Shown: piece after piece, positions 21,125 through 23,573 of the stretch | How the letters are laid out: the number at the start of each line of letters is the position of its first letter | How positions within the stretch are numbered: the first letter of the stretch is position 1 | Source: JBARRS01 sp049644345 | GTDB lineage: Bacteria; Actinomycetota; Thermoleophilia; Gaiellales; Gaiellaceae | Assembly: GCA_049644345.1 (NCBI GenBank) | Contig: JBARRS010000021.1 | Span: 1-23,573 of the forward strand | Reading direction: 5' to 3' | Length of the DNA: 23,573 nucleotides | The notes under the pieces: model-generated | What the model was told of the DNA's origin: nothing | The model's input: only the letters and a program-made list of their open reading frames with translations | The model's database searches: none | Position numbers and translations under genes: made by a program

Positions 21125-23573
21125 CCTCCGCTCCGTCTGCCTGATCGGCTCGGGGCCGATCGTGATCGGCCAGGCCTGCGAGTTCGACTACGCCGGCTGC
21201 CAGGCGCTGAAGGTGCTGCGCGAGGACGGTTTTCGAACGATCGTCGTCAACTCGAATCCGGCGACGATCATGACCGACCCTGGCTTCGCCGACCGCACTT
21301 ACCTCGAGCCCCTCGACCTGGAGGGCGTCGCGGATGTGCTCGGGCGAGAACGGCCCGACGCGCTGTTGCCGACAATGGGCGGACAGACGGCGCTCAACCT
21401 CGCCATCGCGCTGCACGAGGATGGCCTGCTCGGGGCGCTCGGGATCGAGCTGCTCGGCGCCGGGCCGGAGGTGATCCGACGCGCCGAGGACCGCGAGCTG
21501 TTCCGTGAGACCGTGCGCGGGACGGGCCTGAAGGTGCCTGCGTCCCAGATCGTCACCTCGGGGGAGCAGGTCCCGGACGAGCTGAGCTTCCCCGTCATCC
21601 TGCGGCCGGCGTTCACGCTCGGCGGCCACGGCGGTGGCACCGCCGGCGACCGCGACGAGTTCGAGGCGCTTCTCGACCGCGCGCTACGTGAGAGCCCGGT
21701 CGGGCAGGTGCTCGTCGAGGAATCGCTGCTCGGGTGGGACGAGTTCGAGCTCGAGGTGATGCGCGACCGGCGGGACAACGTGGTCGTCGTCTGCTCGATC
21801 GAGAACCTCGACCCGATGGGCGTCCACACCGGCGACTCCGTCACGGTGGCGCCGCAGATGACGCTCTCCGACGAGGCCTTCCAGGAGCTGCGCGACGCGG
21901 CCGCCGCTGTCGTCCGCGCCGTTGGTGTCGAGTGCGGCGGCTCGAACATCCAGTTCGCTCGGCACCGCGAGAGCGGCGAGCTCCGCGTGATCGAGATGAA
22001 CCCGCGCGTCTCCCGCTCGTCGGCGCTCGCCTCGAAGGCGACTGGCTACCCGATCGCGAAGGTCGCCGCCAAGCTCGCCGTCGGCTACACGCTCGACGAG
22101 ATTCCCAACGACCTGACGAAGACCACTCCGGCGAGCTTCGAGCCGACGCTCGACTACGTCGTCGTGAAGGTCCCGCGCTTCGCCTTCGAGAAGTTCCCAG
22201 GCGCCGATACGGAGCTCGGAACCCAGATGAAGTCGGTCGGCGAGGCGATGGGGATCGGCCGCACGTTCGCGGAGGCTTTCTTCAAGGCGATGCGCGCGCG
22301 CGAGCTCGACGACGCGTGGCGCCCGGCCAACCTCCACCCGTGGTTCCAGGCCGAGCTCGACGGCGCACGAGCCGCCCTGCGCTGCACGTCGCATGTCGAC
22401 GATCTCGTCGCAGACGACTGGCTGCGGCTGAAGCGTCTGGGCCTCTCCGACGCAGAGATCGGCGAGGCGTGCGGCGTCTCGGAGGAGGTCGCGCAGGCGA
22501 AGCGGCGCGCATGGGGAATCAAGCCCGTCTACAGGCGCGTCGACTCCTGCGCCGGCGAGGTCGCGGCGGAATCGAACTACTTCTACTCGACCTGGGGCGA
22601 GCAAGACGAGGTACCGATCCTCGCTTCGCGCCGGGTCGTGATCCTCGGCTCGGGGCCGAACAGGATCGGGCAGGGGATCGAGTTCGACTACTGCTGCGTC
22701 CACGCGGCCCAGAGCTTCCGTGCGCTCGGCTACGAGGCCGTGATGGTCAATTGCAACCCGGAGACGGTCTCCACCGATTACGACACCTCGGACCGGCTCT
22801 ACTTCGAGCCCCTCGGCGTCGAGGAGGTGCTCGCGGTCTGCGAGCGGGAGACGCCGGAGGGGGTCGTGATCCAGTTCGGCGGGCAAACCCCGCTGAAGCT
22901 TGCTCGGGCGCTCGAGGGCGCGGGCTTCCGGATCCTCGGCACGCCCTACGAGGCGGTCGACCTGGCCGAGGACCGAGAGCGATTCGCGGCCCTCTGCGGG
23001 CGGCTCGGGATCACGGTTCCGGACTGGGGGATCGCGTCCTTGCCCGAGGAGGCGGTCGAGACGGCGGGCCGCATCGGCTACCCCGTCCTCGTTCGGCCCT
23101 CCTACGTGCTCGGCGGACGGCGAATGCGCATCTGCTACGACCGAGGTGCCGTGGCGGCTGCGGTCGACGGAGCCGGCCGCGTGCTCGTCGACCGGTTCCT
23201 CGAGAACGCAGTCGAGCTCGACGTCGACGCGCTCTGCGACGGCGAGGAGACGTACGTCGCCGCCGTGATGCAGCACGTGGAGGAGGCCGGCGTCCACTCC
23301 GGCGACTCGGCGTGTGTCCTGCCGGCACCCGCGCTCGGCGCCGTCGAGAGGGAGCTCGTCGACGAGGTCGTTCGGCGGCTCGGCCCTGCGCTCGGCGTCG
23401 TCGGCCTGCTGAACGTCCAGCTCGCGATCGCCGAGGGGGAGCTCTACGTGCTCGAGGTCAATCCGCGGGCGTCGCGCACCGTGCCTTTTGCGAGCAAGGC
23501 GACCGGCGTTAATCTCGTCGCCGCAGCCTGCAGGCTCGCCGTGGGGGAGCGCCTGGCCGATCTGGACCTGCCC
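21108..23573 (+). CDS. carB: Carbamoyl phosphate synthase large subunit (3'-truncated by window edge)
   Basis: The frame from ATG 21108 is open to the right edge: 822 codons of about 1,070 expected. It covers the first synthetase half (CLIGSGPIVIGQACEFDYAG; ATP-grasp RPAFTLGGHGGG; ECGGSNIQFA), the oligomerisation region and the start of the second half (VVILGSGPNRIGQGIEFDYC; RPSYVLGGRRMRICYD; VNPRASRTVPF). The MGS-like allosteric domain lies outside the window. It makes carbamoyl phosphate from bicarbonate, ammonia from CarA and two ATP. In the second ATP-grasp, the usual 'GRAMEI' reads GRRMRI. It overlaps carA by 17 bases, and no separate promoter is seen. Confidence 0.97.
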   Translation, partial: MPRRRDLRSVCLIGSGPIVIGQACEFDYAGCQALKVLREDGFRTIVVNSNPATIMTDPGFADRTYLEPLDLEGVADVLGRERPDALLPTMGGQTALNLAIALHEDGLLGALGIELLGAGPEVIRRAEDRELFRETVRGTGLKVPASQIVTSGEQVPDELSFPVILRPAFTLGGHGGGTAGDRDEFEALLDRALRESPVGQVLVEESLLGWDEFELEVMRDRRDNVVVVCSIENLDPMGVHTGDSVTVAPQMTLSDEAFQELRDAAAAVVRAVGVECGGSNIQFARHRESGELRVIEMNPRVSRSSALASKATGYPIAKVAAKLAVGYTLDEIPNDLTKTTPASFEPTLDYVVVKVPRFAFEKFPGADTELGTQMKSVGEAMGIGRTFAEAFFKAMRARELDDAWRPANLHPWFQAELDGARAALRCTSHVDDLVADDWLRLKRLGLSDAEIGEACGVSEEVAQAKRRAWGIKPVYRRVDSCAGEVAAESNYFYSTWGEQDEVPILASRRVVILGSGPNRIGQGIEFDYCCVHAAQSFRALGYEAVMVNCNPETVSTDYDTSDRLYFEPLGVEEVLAVCERETPEGVVIQFGGQTPLKLARALEGAGFRILGTPYEAVDLAEDRERFAALCGRLGITVPDWGIASLPEEAVETAGRIGYPVLVRPSYVLGGRRMRICYDRGAVAAAVDGAGRVLVDRFLENAVELDVDALCDGEETYVAAVMQHVEEAGVHSGDSACVLPAPALGAVERELVDEVVRRLGPALGVVGLLNVQLAIAEGELYVLEVNPRASRTVPFASKATGVNLVAAACRLAVGERLADLDLP

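Noticed and set aside
21684..23297. Long open frames on both strands within carB (537 and 592 codons)
   Set aside because: The carB frame matches the family throughout; the others are shadow frames.

Overview
The window is a GC-rich chromosomal stretch from an actinobacterium. Several features together suggest a deep lineage such as Thermoleophilia (Solirubrobacterales or Gaiellales): the GC-rich codon use, many GTG starts, a PknB-like kinase without PASTA domains, a secreted post-COAP-1-like protein, duplicated M29 aminopeptidases and a pyrR-pyrB-pyrC-carA-carB operon. The taxonomic call is an inference. No phage, insertion sequence, CRISPR array or integrated element was seen.

Layout. Positions 1-1146 (minus) hold a beta-propeller protein that runs off the left edge; its signal-anchor sequence lies in a different frame from the propeller. 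A small bacterial PH-like protein (plus) follows. Next comes a minus-strand group: a HIT-family hydrolase, a membrane Ser/Thr kinase and a small secreted SPOR-like protein. A four-helix membrane protein (plus) faces a CorA-type metal channel and an MFS exporter (both minus). After tRNA-Arg(CCG) comes a pair that looks like the D-glutamate catabolic enzymes DgcA and DgcN, then a secreted clan-A glycosidase-like protein, two tandem M29 aminopeptidases, a tiny LysM protein, ribonuclease Z with a DUF2007 protein, a third M29 aminopeptidase (minus) and a secreted post-COAP-1-like protein (minus). The right 6.4 kb is the de novo pyrimidine operon, which runs off the right edge inside carB.

How the genes work together. 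The pyr operon encodes carbamoyl phosphate synthase (carA, carB), aspartate transcarbamoylase (pyrB), dihydroorotase (pyrC) and the UMP-sensing regulator PyrR. Its leader has a near-consensus PyrR-binding hairpin that covers the Shine-Dalgarno sequence of a 15-codon leader ORF just ahead of pyrR, so translational repression is predicted. The DgcA/DgcN pair would turn D-glutamate into N-acetyl-L-glutamate, and the three M29 aminopeptidases would supply amino acids from peptides. The LysM protein has two perfect CGAAC-N4-GTTCG palindromes across its promoter, the form of a Gram-positive LexA box, which suggests an SOS-induced division inhibitor of the YneA/DivS type.

A regulatory theme runs through the window. 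At least nine genes have a TANNNT-like -10 element 6-9 bases before an ATG or GTG, with no Shine-Dalgarno sequence, so leaderless mRNAs appear to be the usual arrangement for first genes here.
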